The notes: generated by a model not told the origin, from the letters alone. 31,409 nt of DNA from Ruixingdingia sedimenti (GCF_031432425.1 NZ_JAVKPH010000034.1:1-31409), one strand, 5' to 3'. Counted from the first letter of the stretch, positions 6,330-15,036 are shown. Program-made: numbers and translations.

Positions 6330-7831
6330 TGGCACAGAATATCGACAACAGCTTCGCCGTGGCCGAACCGGCCGCATCCGGGCGGGCCGCGAAATCGCCC
6401 TGGGCGGGCCTGCCGATCGCGGCGCTTCTGATCCTCGCGGCCTTTGCCTTCGGGGCGGCCTTCTTTCTGAGCATCCCGCGCGAGGTGAAGGCGCTCATGT
6501 CGCTCGGGCTGATGTTCGCGCTGATGGGCCTGGGGATGAACGTCGGGCTTGCGATGGGCCTTTCCGGGGCGCTCGGGCTTTATGCGATGCTGGGCACCAA
6601 GCCGGTCTTCGTCACCCTGGCGCAGATCCCCTTCACCAATATCGCCAGCCCGACGTTCCTCGTGCTGCCGATGTTCGTGTTCATGGGGCTGATGCTCTGG
6701 CATTCGGGCATCACGACCAAGCTTTACGCGGCGGCGCGCATCCTGTTCTGCTGGCTCCCCGGGGGGCTGGCGGCCACCACCAATATCGCGGGTGCGGGCC
6801 TCGGCGCGGTCAGCGGCTCCACCATCGGCAACACCTATGCCCTCGGACGCATCGCCATCGGCGAGATGCTCAGCTTCGGCTACGACAAGCGCCTCGCCGT
6901 GGGATCGGTGCTGAGCGCGGGGACGATCGCGCAGTTGATCCCGCCCAGCATCATGATGGTGATCTACGCGGGCTTTGCCGAAATCCCCGTCGGCCCGCAG
7001 CTGATGGCGGGGATGATGCCGGGGCTGGTCCTTGCGCTGGCCTATGTGCTGTCCGCGGTCGTCATCGCGCTTGTCCGCCCCGAATGGGTCGGCAAGGGCA
7101 AGAAGAAGGCGGACGTCGATGAGCCCGTGATGACAGCGGCCGAGAAGTTCAGGGTGGTCCTGGGCGCCTGGCCGGTGCCGGTGCTGATCCTGATCATCGC
7201 CGGGGGTCTGGCAGGCGGTTTCCTCACCGTCACGGAATGCGCCTCTGTCGCGGCCATCGGCTCGGCGCTTTACTGTCTGGCGGCGCGGGGGTGGAAACGG
7301 TTCACCCATGCGGCCATCGACGCGGCGAAGGGCACCCTGTCGGCGACGGGTTCGGTCCTGTTCCTGATCGTCGGCGCGGCGATCTTCAGCCGGCTGCTTG
7401 CGGTGACGGGCGCGGCGCAGTGGCTTTCGACCAACATGCAGGCGCTGTCGGGCAATATCGTGCTGTTCGTCTTCACGCTGATCATTCTGTATTTCATCCT
7501 CGGGATGTTCATGGATTCGATCGCCATGATCCTGCTGACCGTGCCGCTGATCCTGCCGGTGGTCATGGCCGCCGGCTACAGCGACATGTGGTTCGGCGTG
7601 TTCCTGGTGCTGATGGCGGAAATCGGGGTCCTGACGCCGCCGGTGGGCATGCTGGTCTTCATCGGCTACCGGATGGTGATGGACCCGCAGATCAACCGCG
7701 GCCAGAAATTCACCCTGCGCGACGTGTTCGAAGGCGCGATGATCTTCGTGCCGCTGGCGCTTGGGGTGGTGGTGCTGATCGCGATCTTCCCCGAACTCGT
7801 GACATGGTTGCCCGAACGGATGGTGCGATAG
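6329..7831 (+). CDS. dctM: TRAP transporter large permease DctM
   Basis: A 500-aa inner-membrane protein forming the ion-coupled transport channel of the TRAP system, with about 12-14 hydrophobic segments. Family patterns are visible: ASPTFLVLPMFVFMG, AGAGLGAVSGSTIGNTYALG, AGTIAQLIPPSIMMVIYAG and MAEIGVLTPPVGMLVFI. These include the two Pro-rich half-helices characteristic of the IT superfamily. It starts at the ATG at 6329, one base overlapping the dctQ stop, so translation is coupled. It is longer than the usual 425-440 residues because of an N-terminal extension of about 35 residues and a hydrophilic insertion around 255-270 (KGKKKADVDEP). It appears intact, unlike dctP and dctQ in the same system. 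Confidence 0.93.
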   Translation: MAQNIDNSFAVAEPAASGRAAKSPWAGLPIAALLILAAFAFGAAFFLSIPREVKALMSLGLMFALMGLGMNVGLAMGLSGALGLYAMLGTKPVFVTLAQIPFTNIASPTFLVLPMFVFMGLMLWHSGITTKLYAAARILFCWLPGGLAATTNIAGAGLGAVSGSTIGNTYALGRIAIGEMLSFGYDKRLAVGSVLSAGTIAQLIPPSIMMVIYAGFAEIPVGPQLMAGMMPGLVLALAYVLSAVVIALVRPEWVGKGKKKADVDEPVMTAAEKFRVVLGAWPVPVLILIIAGGLAGGFLTVTECASVAAIGSALYCLAARGWKRFTHAAIDAAKGTLSATGSVLFLIVGAAIFSRLLAVTGAAQWLSTNMQALSGNIVLFVFTLIILYFILGMFMDSIAMILLTVPLILPVVMAAGYSDMWFGVFLVLMAEIGVLTPPVGMLVFIGYRMVMDPQINRGQKFTLRDVFEGAMIFVPLALGVVVLIAIFPELVTWLPERMVR

Positions 7832-7856
7832 ACCCCGGGGCACGATGCGGCCCGAC

Positions 7857-7885
7857 AAAGGGGGGCGGGGAAACCCGCCCCCTTT
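7857..7885. terminator. Bidirectional intrinsic terminator between dctM and the MFS gene
   Basis: GGGGGCGGG at 7861-7869 pairs with CCCGCCCCC at 7874-7882 around a GAAA tetraloop. It is flanked by AAA on the left and TTTCTT on the right. The two genes converge on it, so it can stop dctM transcription from one side and the leftward operon from the other. Confidence 0.85.
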
Positions 7886-7913
7886 CTTCATGGCACCTTC
7901 CGAGGACGCGGGC

Positions 7914-9053
7914 TCAGCCCTCCGGCCGACCGCGGTGCGGGCGGAACGCGAAAAGAACCGCGAGACCCACCCCCGACAGGAGGCTGGCCACAAGGCCCAG
8001 CCCCCCGAGCCCTGACCAGCCGATGACGGCGGCCCCGACGCCCCCGCCCAATGCGACGCCGATATATGTGGCGGTGGCGTTCAGCGCGAGGATCAGCGAC
8101 TGGTGATCGGGCGCATCCCGGACAAGCGCCATCTGTTGCGGAACCATGAAAAAGGCCGAGAGCATCGCCCAGCAGGCGGCGACGGCCATCACCGCCGCCA
8201 GCGGCAGCGCCCCCAGCGAAAAGAGCGGCAGCAGCACCAGTTGCGACGCCAGCACCAGCACCAGAACACGCCACGGGCCCAGGCGGTCGACCATGAAACC
8301 GGCCAGAAAGCCGCCGATGGCACTGGCGATGCCGATCACCAGCAACAGCAGGAACGGCGAGCTTTCGCCCCGATCGAGCGCCAGCGGGCCGATATAGGTG
8401 TAGACCGTGTTGAACGACGCGACCTGAAGCACCGTCAGCAACAGGGCGGTCAGCGCCCTGGCATTGACCAGCAGCAGCCGGTAGCTGGCCGGGGGTTTCG
8501 GAAAACCGATGCGCCGGGGGGTCGAAAGCAGGATCGCCAGCAGCGCCGCCAGAATGCACAACAGCACCACGGCCAGCACCATGCGCCAGCCGATCAGGGT
8601 TTCCAGCCAGATCCCGACCGGGATGCCCGCCGCCTGCGACAGGGTAAGGCCGACGAAGATCACCGACAGGTTGCGCCCCCGGCGTTCCGGCGCGCTCAGC
8701 GTATAGACGGTGCTGGCGGCGATGGGGGTATAGGCGCCGCCGCCCAGGGCGCATATGGCGCGGCCGATCAGGAACGTGTTCCAGTCGGGCGCGAGGGCGC
8801 AGACGAGCGTCCCGCCCCCCAGGATCGCCAAGGAGCCCATCAGCATCGCGCGCCGCGGCCACGTGCCCGACAGGTTGACCACCAGCGGAGAGCTGACCGC
8901 ATAGGTCGCCGCATAGACGACCATCATCAGCCCGGCCCCGGCGTTCGAGACCCGCATGTCCTGCGCAATCGGCACCAGAAGGCCGACCACGAGGAAAGCA
9001 CCCAAGCCTATCGCGAAATTGCCCGCACCGATTGCGTAGATCGCCTTTGACAT
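7914..9053 (-). CDS. MFS transporter, AraJ/DHA1-like efflux family
   Basis: A 379-aa inner-membrane protein with 12 predicted hydrophobic segments, belonging to the major facilitator superfamily. The motif after helix 2 is modified (LVVNLSGTWPRRAMLMGS, in place of the usual G-x-x-x-D-R-x-G-R-R). A conserved Arg occurs in LIGRAICALGGGAYTPIA, and helix 5 has a Gly/Pro-rich segment (SQAAGIPVGIWL) as in drug:H+ antiporters. Members export sugars, amino acids or small toxic molecules. It is the last gene of the leftward operon, 16 bp after the SnoaL-like gene, and ends just before the bidirectional terminator. A role in exporting an intermediate or in tolerance to the substrate is inference. Confidence 0.85.
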   Translation of the reverse strand: MSKAIYAIGAGNFAIGLGAFLVVGLLVPIAQDMRVSNAGAGLMMVVYAATYAVSSPLVVNLSGTWPRRAMLMGSLAILGGGTLVCALAPDWNTFLIGRAICALGGGAYTPIAASTVYTLSAPERRGRNLSVIFVGLTLSQAAGIPVGIWLETLIGWRMVLAVVLLCILAALLAILLSTPRRIGFPKPPASYRLLLVNARALTALLLTVLQVASFNTVYTYIGPLALDRGESSPFLLLLVIGIASAIGGFLAGFMVDRLGPWRVLVLVLASQLVLLPLFSLGALPLAAVMAVAACWAMLSAFFMVPQQMALVRDAPDHQSLILALNATATYIGVALGGGVGAAVIGWSGLGGLGLVASLLSGVGLAVLFAFRPHRGRPEG

Positions 9054-9069
9054 GTGATGGCTTGCCGGA

Positions 9070-9600
9070 TCAGCGTGATCGTTGCTCTTTCGGCAGCAAC
9101 GACTCCGCTTCCGGAACAGAGGCTTCCGGCGCCGGACGATCCGCCAGAGCGTAGGGAAGCACCGGTTCCAGACGGCGGAACATCACATTCAGATGTCGGG
9201 TCAGTATCTTCCATTCCCCCGACCTGAACTCGTAACGGTCGTCGTAGCGGATCATCTGGTTGTAGGAGAGATCGATCGTTCCCCGTCCCGGGGTGATGAA
9301 ATCCTGTTTCGTGAAATGATAGGCGAAACAGTACGTAACGCCAACCGCACTCGTGTCGGACACCTCGCAGTGCTGGGGCTGGATCGCGTGGTGGGTTTGG
9401 GAAAAGGCCGCCGCAAGCCGCGCGGGCAGTTGCAGGATTTCCTTATGCCCCCGCGAGCCGGCCAGTTCGCTCGTGCTCCAGCTCGAGTCCTCCCAGAAGA
9501 CCTCGCGGAGCAGATCGGCATTTCCCGTGTCGAGTGCGACCGCATACTTGTGGGACAGGCGAAGGATGTCATGCTCATCCTCGAACCGTGATCTTGTCAT
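9070..9600 (-). CDS. SnoaL-like NTF2-fold protein
   Basis: A 176-aa protein of the SnoaL_4/NTF2-like group, normal length. It opens with the typical helix pair (ILRLSHKYAVALDTGNADLLREVFWED) and has the cone-lining segments THHAIQPQHCEVSDTSAVGVTYCFAYHF and a C-terminal GEWKILTRHLNVMFRR strand. Two neighbouring histidines (THH, about residue 90) and Asp/Tyr residues sit where relatives such as dehydratases, isomerases and ring-hydroxylating small subunits carry their catalytic residues. The C-terminal 30 residues are Pro/Glu-rich and probably disordered. In this catabolic operon a dehydratase or isomerase role is most likely, but the substrate cannot be read from the sequence. It is a second SnoaL-type gene besides the short one at 3757. 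Confidence 0.8.
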   Translation of the reverse strand: MTRSRFEDEHDILRLSHKYAVALDTGNADLLREVFWEDSSWSTSELAGSRGHKEILQLPARLAAAFSQTHHAIQPQHCEVSDTSAVGVTYCFAYHFTKQDFITPGRGTIDLSYNQMIRYDDRYEFRSGEWKILTRHLNVMFRRLEPVLPYALADRPAPEASVPEAESLLPKEQRSR

Positions 9601-9669
9601 GTGGCACCTTTTTCCTGGCCGGTTCCTGCGTTTACCGCCAGCGCCACGCTCCGATCTGGAGCGCGGCGC

Positions 9670-10458
9670 TCATTCGTCGGCACTGATCGGGGTCTCGCGC
9701 GGGAAGCGGCAGTTTGCCCATCCTCCGTCGACGTGGAGGATCTGGCCGGTGATGAACCCGGCCTCGTCGGAGGCAAGGAAGCGCACGGCCCGGGCGATGT
9801 CGACCGGCTGGCCCACGCGGCGCAGCGCGGCGCCGTCGATCAGCACATGGCGCCGCCAGGGCTCGGACCGGATGCGATCGGCAACCAGCGGCGTCTCGAT
9901 CAGGCCGGGGGCCACGGCATTCACCCGGATGCCGTTCGGGCCGTAATCCGTCGCCATCTGCCGCGTGAGGCCGATCACACCGGCCTTGGAGGCGGAATAT
10001 CCCGCCGTATTCTGCGCGCCGACCTCGCCGAAGATCGAGGCGGTGTTGACGATGGCGCCGCCGCCCGTTCCGATCATCCGCCCCACCGCCCAACGGGACA
10101 GGCGAAAGAGCCCGACCAGGTTCACGTCGAGGAACTGGCGGAAATCCTCGTCGCCGGTGACGAGCGCGTGGCCGCCGCGGCCGATGCCGGCATTGTTCAC
10201 GAGGATGTCGAGCCGCCGCCTGCCCCGATCCAGCGCCTCGTCGAGCAGAGGGGGCAATGCCGCGTCGGTCACGTCGCCCTGCACGAAGGTGACGCGCGGG
10301 TCGGCCGCAAGCGCCGCGCGCCCGCCCGCGTCGCGATCCACGGCGACGACATGCGCCCCCGCCGCCGTCAGCGCCCCGGCGATGGCAAAACCGATCCCCT
10401 GCCCGGCCCCGGTCACGACGGCTGTCCTGCCGCTCAGATCTGTGGGCGCGAATGTCAT
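9670..10458 (-). CDS. SDR-family NAD(P)-dependent oxidoreductase
   Basis: A 262-aa classical short-chain dehydrogenase. It has the cofactor motif TGAGQGIG near the N-terminus, an Asp after the second strand (AVDRDAG) favouring NAD, NNAG, the catalytic Ser in NTASIFGE, and YSASK with the catalytic Tyr and Lys. ATG at 10458 is preferred, with AGGAAG about nine bases upstream; a GTG at 10464 would overlap that site. The protein closely resembles the SDR at 15037: both share an ASIFG block, GLTRQMA-DYGP-GIRVNAVAPG and a TADRI/VADRI stretch. They therefore look like duplicated copies in divergent operons. It probably oxidises a secondary alcohol or reduces a ketone of the ring substrate. Confidence 0.9.
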   Translation of the reverse strand: MTFAPTDLSGRTAVVTGAGQGIGFAIAGALTAAGAHVVAVDRDAGGRAALAADPRVTFVQGDVTDAALPPLLDEALDRGRRRLDILVNNAGIGRGGHALVTGDEDFRQFLDVNLVGLFRLSRWAVGRMIGTGGGAIVNTASIFGEVGAQNTAGYSASKAGVIGLTRQMATDYGPNGIRVNAVAPGLIETPLVADRIRSEPWRRHVLIDGAALRRVGQPVDIARAVRFLASDEAGFITGQILHVDGGWANCRFPRETPISADE

Positions 10459-10528
10459 GGCCACTCTTCCTTTCCCAAATATGAAGGTTGCACGGGCGCG
10501 GGCCCGGTCCGGCCTGCACGCGGCCCTG

Positions 10529-11233
10529 TCACGGTTCCGGCCAGTAGTCGCGGTCCAGTTCTTCCGGCATCAGCTTGGCCTCTGCCCGGGTCAGGAAGGC
10601 GCCGCCCTTGGCGCTCAGCGCCTTCAGCCCCGCCACCAGGGGCCCGTCCTCTGCCGTCAGCAGCGGCAGTTCGTCGGCGCGGACGGGATCGAAATAGAGA
10701 TAGAAATCCGGCCATTCGAACGCATGCAGCGGCGGTTCCTCGCGGATGTCCTGTGTCAGCGCCTCTTCCGCGTAACAGGGGCACAGGCCGCGGAAACCCT
10801 CGATGAAGTCCTGCACCCGGGCGCGGAACGCGGCAGGATCGGCACCCTCGGGGCGGAACAGGATGCCGATGATCCGGCGGGTCGAAGGGATGGGCCGGTT
10901 CGGCGCGCCCACGGCCTCGCTGCCGCTCCACCACCCCAGAAAGCGCGCCTCGTCCTCGAGCAGCGCCTTGCGGTCGGCCATCTTCGCCTTGACCGCCTGA
11001 TAGGCCTCGGGCGTGCCGTAATCGAGTTCGACAAAGCCGGCGATCTGGCGCATCTGCGCCGTCGCGGTCCAGATCATGCGGCTGACATGGCACTGGATAT
11101 AGCGTTGCGCCCCGGAAACCCGGATCACCTCGTTGGTATGCGGGCCCGACCAGTATGCGTGATAGTCGAGCAGCGACATGTCGGCGCGTTTACCCAGAAG
11201 GATGTGACGCTTGGTGGGGTAGGATGTGGTCAT
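10529..11233 (-). CDS. EthD-domain protein (dimeric alpha-beta barrel)
   Basis: A 234-aa protein with two ferredoxin-like repeats. Residues 1-110 begin with KRHILLGKRADMSLLDYHAYWSGPHTNEV, the H-x-x-YW-x-x-x-H pattern of EthD proteins. Residues 115-215 form a second, more divergent copy (IGILFRPEGADPAAFRARV, FYLYFDP). EthD proteins are small barrels encoded beside oxidative catabolic genes; some are needed for monooxygenase function, others act as decarboxylases or cyclases. It starts 12 bp after the SDR at 11246 in the same operon and has no clear membrane or signal segment. With the NIPSNAP and two YciI-like genes it makes four alpha-beta-barrel proteins in this island. Confidence 0.8.
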   Translation of the reverse strand: MTTSYPTKRHILLGKRADMSLLDYHAYWSGPHTNEVIRVSGAQRYIQCHVSRMIWTATAQMRQIAGFVELDYGTPEAYQAVKAKMADRKALLEDEARFLGWWSGSEAVGAPNRPIPSTRRIIGILFRPEGADPAAFRARVQDFIEGFRGLCPCYAEEALTQDIREEPPLHAFEWPDFYLYFDPVRADELPLLTAEDGPLVAGLKALSAKGGAFLTRAEAKLMPEELDRDYWPEP

Positions 11234-11245
11234 GGGGTTCTTGTC

Positions 11246-11980
11246 CTATGCGTTCGGCATGCCGGTCAGCACGCGGCCGCCATCGACCACGAGCACCACG
11301 CCGGTGATGTATTTCGCCTGATCCGACGTCAGGAAACCGACGGCGGCGGCGATATCCTCGGGTTCGCCGAAATGGCCCAGGGGGATGCGGCGGATGACAT
11401 TGCTGTAGTCGCCATCGTTGCGGCCAAGCAGCATCGGCGTCTTGATCGCCCCCGGCGCGACGGCGTTGACGCGGATACCGCGCGAGGCGAATTCCAGCGC
11501 CAGCGATTTCGTCAACCCGCCGACCGCCGCCTTCGACGCCGCATAATGGGCAAAGTTGAAGGCCCCGAACATGGCGACCGAGGCGATGTTCAGGATCGCG
11601 CCCCCCGACGGCATCCGGGGCAGCGCGCGGCGGATCAGTTCGGCCGAGGCGACGACGTTGACCTCGTAGTTCCGGCGGAAATCGTCGCCGGTCAGGTCGG
11701 TGAAGGGCTTCACGTCGAAAACGCCGGCGTTGTTGACGAGGATGTCGATCCGTCCGGTATCGGCCACCAGCGCGTCGAGCGCCGCGCCATCCGTCAGATC
11801 CAGCGTCACCTCGCGGGCGCGGTGGCCCGCGGCGCGCAGATCGGCAGCGATCGCCGCGACCGCTTCGGCGTTGCGGTCCACGGCGACGATCTCTGCCCCG
11901 CGCCCGGCCAGATCGAAGCAGATCGCGCGGCCGATCCCGCCGCCCGCGCCGGTCACGACGGCAATCTTCCTGTCTTCCAT
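11246..11980 (-). CDS. SDR-family NAD(P)-dependent oxidoreductase
   Basis: A 244-aa classical SDR. The ATG at 11980 is chosen because GAGGAGGAA lies just upstream; a longer reading to 12064 adds 28 residues without a site. Motifs are VVTGAGGGIGRA (cofactor), VDRNAEA (Asp favouring NAD), ILVNNAGVFD, Ser in NIASVAMFG, YAASK, and the C-terminal TGVVLVVDGG. The sequence is not close to the SDR at 9670, so it probably acts on another step of the same pathway. It stands 103 bp after the shortened TRAP receptor and 12 bp before the EthD gene in the leftward operon. Confidence 0.9.
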   Translation of the reverse strand: MEDRKIAVVTGAGGGIGRAICFDLAGRGAEIVAVDRNAEAVAAIAADLRAAGHRAREVTLDLTDGAALDALVADTGRIDILVNNAGVFDVKPFTDLTGDDFRRNYEVNVVASAELIRRALPRMPSGGAILNIASVAMFGAFNFAHYAASKAAVGGLTKSLALEFASRGIRVNAVAPGAIKTPMLLGRNDGDYSNVIRRIPLGHFGEPEDIAAAVGFLTSDQAKYITGVVLVVDGGRVLTGMPNA

Positions 11981-12083
11981 TGTGCATTCCTCCTCTGGGC
12001 GGGTTTCCCGGCGCATGGGTTCGCCTTGCCGTCCCGCCGGCACATGCAGTCCGGGCCCGGCCATCCGGGCCCGGGTCGATCCG

Positions 12084-12974
12084 TCACTCCATCGTCCGCA
12101 GCTTGGCGATGATCTGGGCGGAGGCGTGGGTCAGCGGCGCCGCATCGGGCAAGGCACCCGCGGTCTTCTGCGCGAACTCCGCCCAAGACGCATAATCCTC
12201 GGCGAAACCCAGACGGTCCTTCGCGGCTTGCTGCCATCTGGCCTTGGCTTCTGCCAGTCCCGCTTTGCCGTGATCCCAGAGCCCGAGCGCCCCGGCATCG
12301 CCGTGCCCGCCCATCCAGCAATCGATCACGCCCGACTGGAACGCCTGATAGACCTCGATGATCGGCAGGGTGACGGGCGTCATCCCGAGGTTCTGGGCCT
12401 CTTTCGTCCAGGTATCGCCCGCGACGCGGATACGCTTGCCCTGCAACGACCCGAGTGTGCTGTTGTCTTCCCTGCACAGCGTGCCGAATGGCCCCGTGAC
12501 AGGCAGGGACGGCATGAGCGGGTAGATGTCGGCCTTCAACAGCTCGTTCCGGTGCGCCTGGAGCCCGGCGGTCCATTCCAGCGTGGCGAGCGCGGTCAGG
12601 ATCGTCTCGCGCACCGGATCGGGATCCAGCGGCAGGGCAAGCGATCCCTGCCACTGATCGACCGGAAAGCGCACCGGGTCGTATGCCCCCAGCACGAAGC
12701 CGAATTCGAACAGGCCCGAACCGAGGTCCGAGGCCAGATCCTTCGCCGGAACGAGGCTGCCGGCATAGTAGTATTCAAAGGCCACCTTGCCGCCCGTCCG
12801 TTCGGTGAAGGCCGCCATCGGCCAGGTGAACCAGCTTTCCGGCCCGTAGAGCGTCGCGATGCGCGGCGTCACGGGCTTCATCTCCGCCAGCGTTTCCGCG
12901 GCGGCCATGGCGGGCAGGCCCGCAAGACCGGCAAGTACGGTCAAACCGGCAAAGGTCGATCCGAGAGGTGTCAT
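12084..12974 (-). CDS. Second TRAP solute receptor with an internal deletion
   Basis: A 296-aa protein closely related to the receptor at 4145-5359. ATG at 12974 follows GGGAGGAAAGA; the signal peptide is intact, with cleavage likely after AMAA before AET. The first lobe and the GKRIRVAGDTWTKEAQNLGM and IIEVYQAFQSGVIDCW blocks match the first receptor. After GALGLWDHGK, however, the sequence jumps to AGLAEAKARWQQAAKDRLG. About 103 residues that form most of the second part of the other receptor are missing, while the frame and C-terminus are kept. DctP proteins normally have 320-380 residues, so this one should not fold into a normal two-lobe receptor. No permease genes lie beside it. It could be decayed, or a shortened variant. 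Confidence 0.85.
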   Translation of the reverse strand: MTPLGSTFAGLTVLAGLAGLPAMAAAETLAEMKPVTPRIATLYGPESWFTWPMAAFTERTGGKVAFEYYYAGSLVPAKDLASDLGSGLFEFGFVLGAYDPVRFPVDQWQGSLALPLDPDPVRETILTALATLEWTAGLQAHRNELLKADIYPLMPSLPVTGPFGTLCREDNSTLGSLQGKRIRVAGDTWTKEAQNLGMTPVTLPIIEVYQAFQSGVIDCWMGGHGDAGALGLWDHGKAGLAEAKARWQQAAKDRLGFAEDYASWAEFAQKTAGALPDAAPLTHASAQIIAKLRTME

Positions 12975-13030
12975 TCTTTCCTCCCCCATGTTACGGCCAA
13001 TGCAGGTCGCCCCGTTCGTTCCGCCGCGGG

Positions 13031-14650
13031 TCAGTTCGCGCGCCCGGTGATGCGGTCGATCACCCGCAGGGCCGTCGCCTCGTCGCAGCGTTCACCGCGC
13101 CAGGCGACATGCTGATCGGTCCGCACCAGAACGAGCGGCGCCTGGTAGATGGGCGCGATCGCCGGGTCTTCGACATGCAGCACCTTGAGCGGCACCCCCC
13201 GCGCCGCCGCCGCCGCCTCCAGACCCTCGCTTGCATCCGGGTCGCCGAAGTTGAGCAGGGTGAACCAGCGGCCCAGATGATCGAACAGCGCCGTCCCGTC
13301 GCGCAGGAACACGCTGGGAAGCCGCGCGCCCGGCACGGTGTTGGGTTCGTAAACCGCCGGATCCTGGCTGAAAGTCGCACCCGGCTCTGCCGCCACGGCG
13401 GGCGAGTCGGCGTAGACATAGCCGTATTCGATGCCCCAGGCCTCATTCTCGAGATTGCCGAGCCGGGCGATTTCCTGCCCCACCTCGGCGCGGCGGGCAT
13501 CGCCCTCGGGGCCGGACTGGTAGAGCCGGTCATCGTAAAGCGCGCCGATCTGGCGGCGGACGTCGTTGTTGGCCCCCGCGGCATCGCGGTTGCGTACCCC
13601 CACCGGGCGGCGTTCGATATCATAACTGTCCAGCAGCCCGGGGTCGGCATAGCCATGCAGGACCGCCGCCAGCTTCCAGCCCAGGTTGGTCGCGTCGCCG
13701 ATGCCGGTGTTCATGCCGTAGCCGCCGGTCGGAATGTACTGGTGCGCGGCATCGCCCGCCAGAAACACCCGCCCCTTGCTGTAGGAGTCCGCGACCAGCA
13801 GATGCGGCGTCCAGACATTCGCCACCAGGATCTCCGCCTCGATGTCGTAGCCGAAGAACCGCCGCAGCATCGCGCGCGCATCGATTTCGTTCGGCAGCGT
13901 GCCGTCCTGATAGCGCGTGTGCAGGGTCCAGACATCGCGGTCGTTCTGGGCGATGAGGGTGCCGTTGACCGACTGGAAATGCCAGGCGACGCCCCAGCGT
14001 TCGATCAGCGAGCGGTCGTCGGTGCGGAAATGGGTCATGTAGCGTTCCATGATCCGCGCCTGACCATCCAGCTTGATGCCCAGCCCCTCGCGCACCAGGC
14101 TGCCGCCGCCATCGCAACCGGCCAGATAGGCGCAACGCACCTCCAGCGTTTCGCCCGTCGTGACATCGCGCAGGACGGCGCTGACCCCATCGGCATCCTG
14201 CCGCAACGCATCGAAGGCCGTGTTGTAGCGCAGTTCCACCAGCGCGTGACGCTCGATCAGCTTGCGCAACTCGGGCTCGATCACCACCTGCGAAACCCGC
14301 ATCGACGGCTCCAGCGGCTGGGTTCCGTCGTTCCTTTCCCGGATGACCCGGCGCCATTCGTCCACACTGGGATAGACGAAACGGTGCAGTTCCACCCCGG
14401 TGAAATCGGTGATCCAAGTCACGTCGAAGGGATTGGCCGCGGGCACGGCGGCCGCACGCAGCTCGTTGGCGATGCCGAGGTTGCGGAACAGCTCCATGCT
14501 GCGGCCGTTGGTGATGTCCATCTTGGGGTGGCGCGTGGTCGTGGGATTGCGTTCCACGATCATGGTGCGGATGCCCCGCTGCGCGAGATCCAGCGCAAGC
14601 GTCATGCCGACCGGGCCGGCGCCCGCAATCAGAACAGGTACATCAATCAT
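13031..14650 (-). CDS. FAD-dependent aromatic hydroxylase (group A flavoprotein monooxygenase)
   Basis: A 539-aa single-component monooxygenase of the MhpA/PheA/TfdB group. It uses NAD(P)H and oxygen to put a hydroxyl group on an aromatic or enol substrate. Visible motifs are the FAD-binding GAGPVG at residues 10-15 with IVER at 31-34, the DG motif LAGCDGGGSLVR at 177-188, and the second FAD motif GRVFLAGDAAH at 293-303 followed by GYGMNTGIGDATNLGWKL. A thioredoxin-like C-terminal domain follows (about 440-535). It is the first gene of the leftward operon, starting at 14650 with AGAGGATG upstream, and diverges from the rightward operon at 15037. The substrate cannot be told. No extradiol dioxygenase follows it, which is unusual for this family. 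Confidence 0.88.
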   Translation of the reverse strand: MIDVPVLIAGAGPVGMTLALDLAQRGIRTMIVERNPTTTRHPKMDITNGRSMELFRNLGIANELRAAAVPAANPFDVTWITDFTGVELHRFVYPSVDEWRRVIRERNDGTQPLEPSMRVSQVVIEPELRKLIERHALVELRYNTAFDALRQDADGVSAVLRDVTTGETLEVRCAYLAGCDGGGSLVREGLGIKLDGQARIMERYMTHFRTDDRSLIERWGVAWHFQSVNGTLIAQNDRDVWTLHTRYQDGTLPNEIDARAMLRRFFGYDIEAEILVANVWTPHLLVADSYSKGRVFLAGDAAHQYIPTGGYGMNTGIGDATNLGWKLAAVLHGYADPGLLDSYDIERRPVGVRNRDAAGANNDVRRQIGALYDDRLYQSGPEGDARRAEVGQEIARLGNLENEAWGIEYGYVYADSPAVAAEPGATFSQDPAVYEPNTVPGARLPSVFLRDGTALFDHLGRWFTLLNFGDPDASEGLEAAAAARGVPLKVLHVEDPAIAPIYQAPLVLVRTDQHVAWRGERCDEATALRVIDRITGRAN

Positions 14651-15036
14651 CCTCTTGTCCTCCCGGATGGTTCGAGTTCGGCCATTGGCATACTAGCATG
14701 TATGTGAGCCTTGGGAAGATAGAAACGATAATACTTTATATAATCGATAATACAGAACTCTATCACGAAATTTGCAGCATGAAGCGCGCACCCCCGCCTT
14801 CTGTCCCCCCATCAGGGGCCGACCAGCGATTCGATGCACGGCAGCCGCCGCACGACCGGCCCGCAGACGAAACACCCGGACAGCACGGCCGATCCGCGAC
14901 AACAGGGCCCATAAATGCCGGTGAAATATATGTTTTTCACAAACTGATGAATTATCGTGAATCCTATTCAAAATCGCTTGTCATTGCCGCCGCGCGTCGA
15001 CTAGCATGTTAGCATTGCAGTCTGGAGGGGAGCCAG
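14651..15036. promoter_or_regulatory. AT-rich divergent control region between the two catabolic operons
   Basis: This 386-bp gap is much AT-richer than its surroundings and has no convincing gene. ACTAGCATGT occurs twice, at 14692-14701 and 15000-15009, near its two edges; the second copy is part of the near palindrome CTAGCATGTTAG (15001-15012). A further inverted repeat CATAC-TAGCAT-GTATG lies at 14689-14704. CGATAATAC is repeated at 14726-14734 and 14745-14753, 19 bp apart, and TATAATCGAT at 14739-14748 equals a box in the dctP promoter. GTGAAA-N8-TTTCAC lies at 14921-14940. The region looks like a multi-operator switch for a dedicated regulator, possibly the GntR protein at 26157. Confidence 0.6.
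14978..15007 (+). promoter_or_regulatory. Probable sigma70-type promoter of the rightward operon
   Basis: TTGTCA at 14978-14983 and TAGCAT at 15002-15007 are separated by 18 bp. The -10 box is inside the palindrome CTAGCATGTTAG, so a protein bound there would block polymerase. Transcription would start about 20-25 bases before the ATG at 15037, which has a GGAGGGG ribosome binding site. Confidence 0.5.

Noticed and set aside
6182..7993. Leftward 603-codon open frame
   Set aside because: It lies opposite dctM; its composition (Arg, His, Asp, Gln) is typical of antisense reading of GC-rich membrane-protein genes.
14739..14748. TATAATCGAT as the -10 box of the rightward operon
   Set aside because: It is almost 300 bp from the start codon and a better -35/-10 pair exists at 14978-15007; it is kept as a shared motif only.
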